Shown: piece by piece, positions 5,496-5,706 of the stretch
How the letters are laid out: each line of letters begins with the position of its first letter
How positions within the stretch are numbered: the stretch's first letter is position 1
Assembly: GCA_024697885.1 (NCBI GenBank)
Contig: JAILSA010000015.1
Coordinates: forward strand, 1-5,706
Source of the DNA: Eubacterium sp.
Lineage (GTDB): Bacteria; Bacillota; Clostridia; Lachnospirales; Lachnospiraceae
DNA: 5,706 nucleotides
Direction of reading: 5' to 3'
The notes under the pieces: model-generated
The model's input: the letters and a program-made list of their open reading frames with translations, nothing else
Databases searched by the model: none
What the model was told of the DNA's origin: nothing
Position numbers and translations under genes: made by a program

Positions 5496-5706
5496 ATGGC
5501 CAAAAAGGATTTGACAGACAAGTACGATTTTGAGAGCAGAGAATCCTACGAGAGAGCAAAAAAAGAAGAGCATTTTGTGGAGGAATTGAAGAGAAAGACC
5601 AACCTTGACGACGAAAAAACAGCCCTTAAGGTCTACAATAAGTTGGTGTCGGACAAGGTTTTTTCCACGGTGGTAGGTTATGATTTTTTGGCAGAGCTTC
5701 GACACA
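5496..5706 (+). CDS. Unrecognised protein, 5' end only
   Basis: An open frame starting at ATG 5496 continues past the right edge; 70 codons are visible. AGGGGG at 5484-5489, six bases upstream, is a reasonable ribosome binding site. The protein begins MAKKDLTDKYDFESRESYER and is strongly charged and probably helical (AKKEEHFVEELKRKT at 21-35). It continues with DDEKTALKVYNKL and then the more hydrophobic VFSTVVGYDFLAEL at 55-68. No signal peptide, catalytic motif or family is recognisable in this fragment. I have a weak impression of a conserved clostridial hypothetical protein, possibly with a membrane part further on, but nothing here proves it. It follows dut by 29 bp without a terminator, so it is probably in the same transcript. 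Codon use looks like that of its neighbours. Confidence 0.7.
   Translation, partial: MAKKDLTDKYDFESRESYERAKKEEHFVEELKRKTNLDDEKTALKVYNKLVSDKVFSTVVGYDFLAELRH

Noticed and set aside
5394..5705. 103-codon open frame on the - strand at the right edge
   Set aside because: It covers the conserved dut C-terminal arm and the + strand gene with SD at 5496, which explain the region better.

Overview
The window looks like chromosomal DNA from a strictly anaerobic, low-to-moderate GC Firmicute of class Clostridia, most likely a Lachnospiraceae-type gut or oral anaerobe. This is inferred from the oxygen-sensitive class III ribonucleotide reductase, a fermentative iron-type butanol/aldehyde dehydrogenase, strong AGGAGG-like ribosome binding sites and clostridial-looking protein sequences. 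All recognisable genes are on the + strand and are closely packed. No mobile element, tRNA, rRNA, CRISPR array or phage signature was seen.

Left block (1-2158): the 3' end of an iron-containing alcohol dehydrogenase (BDH/YqhD type) is followed after 15 bp by a 262-residue protein that reads as a degenerate sigma-70 homologue. It has region 1.1-like, 1.2/2.1/2.2-like and region 3-like segments, lacks recognisable promoter-reading regions 2.3/2.4, and has no region 4. Its last codons overlap the start of mutY, the adenine glycosylase that removes A mispaired with 8-oxoguanine. Spacing suggests these three genes can be co-transcribed.

Central control region (2159-2332): the 174-bp gap holds a compact regulatory module. 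Two NrdR-box-like 16-bp palindromes lie 41 bp apart centre to centre. They are followed by a near-consensus promoter (TTTACA, 17 bp, TGcTATAAT). An 8-bp GC-rich hairpin with a T-rich tail sits exactly over the predicted transcription start. After it come a small G-run hairpin and a strong ribosome binding site.

Right block (2333-5706): nrdD (anaerobic ribonucleoside-triphosphate reductase), nrdG (its radical-SAM activase, TTG start) and dut (dUTPase) are followed by the 5' end of an unrecognised gene at 5496. Gaps are 15, 14 and 29 bp, so this looks like one operon. NrdD/NrdG make dNTPs without oxygen, and Dut removes dUTP and supplies dUMP for dTTP synthesis. With mutY upstream, much of the window concerns supply and fidelity of DNA precursors.

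The coding content is mostly ordinary. The items that deserve a second look are the sigma-like protein without promoter-recognition parts, and the promoter/hairpin overlap in front of nrdD.
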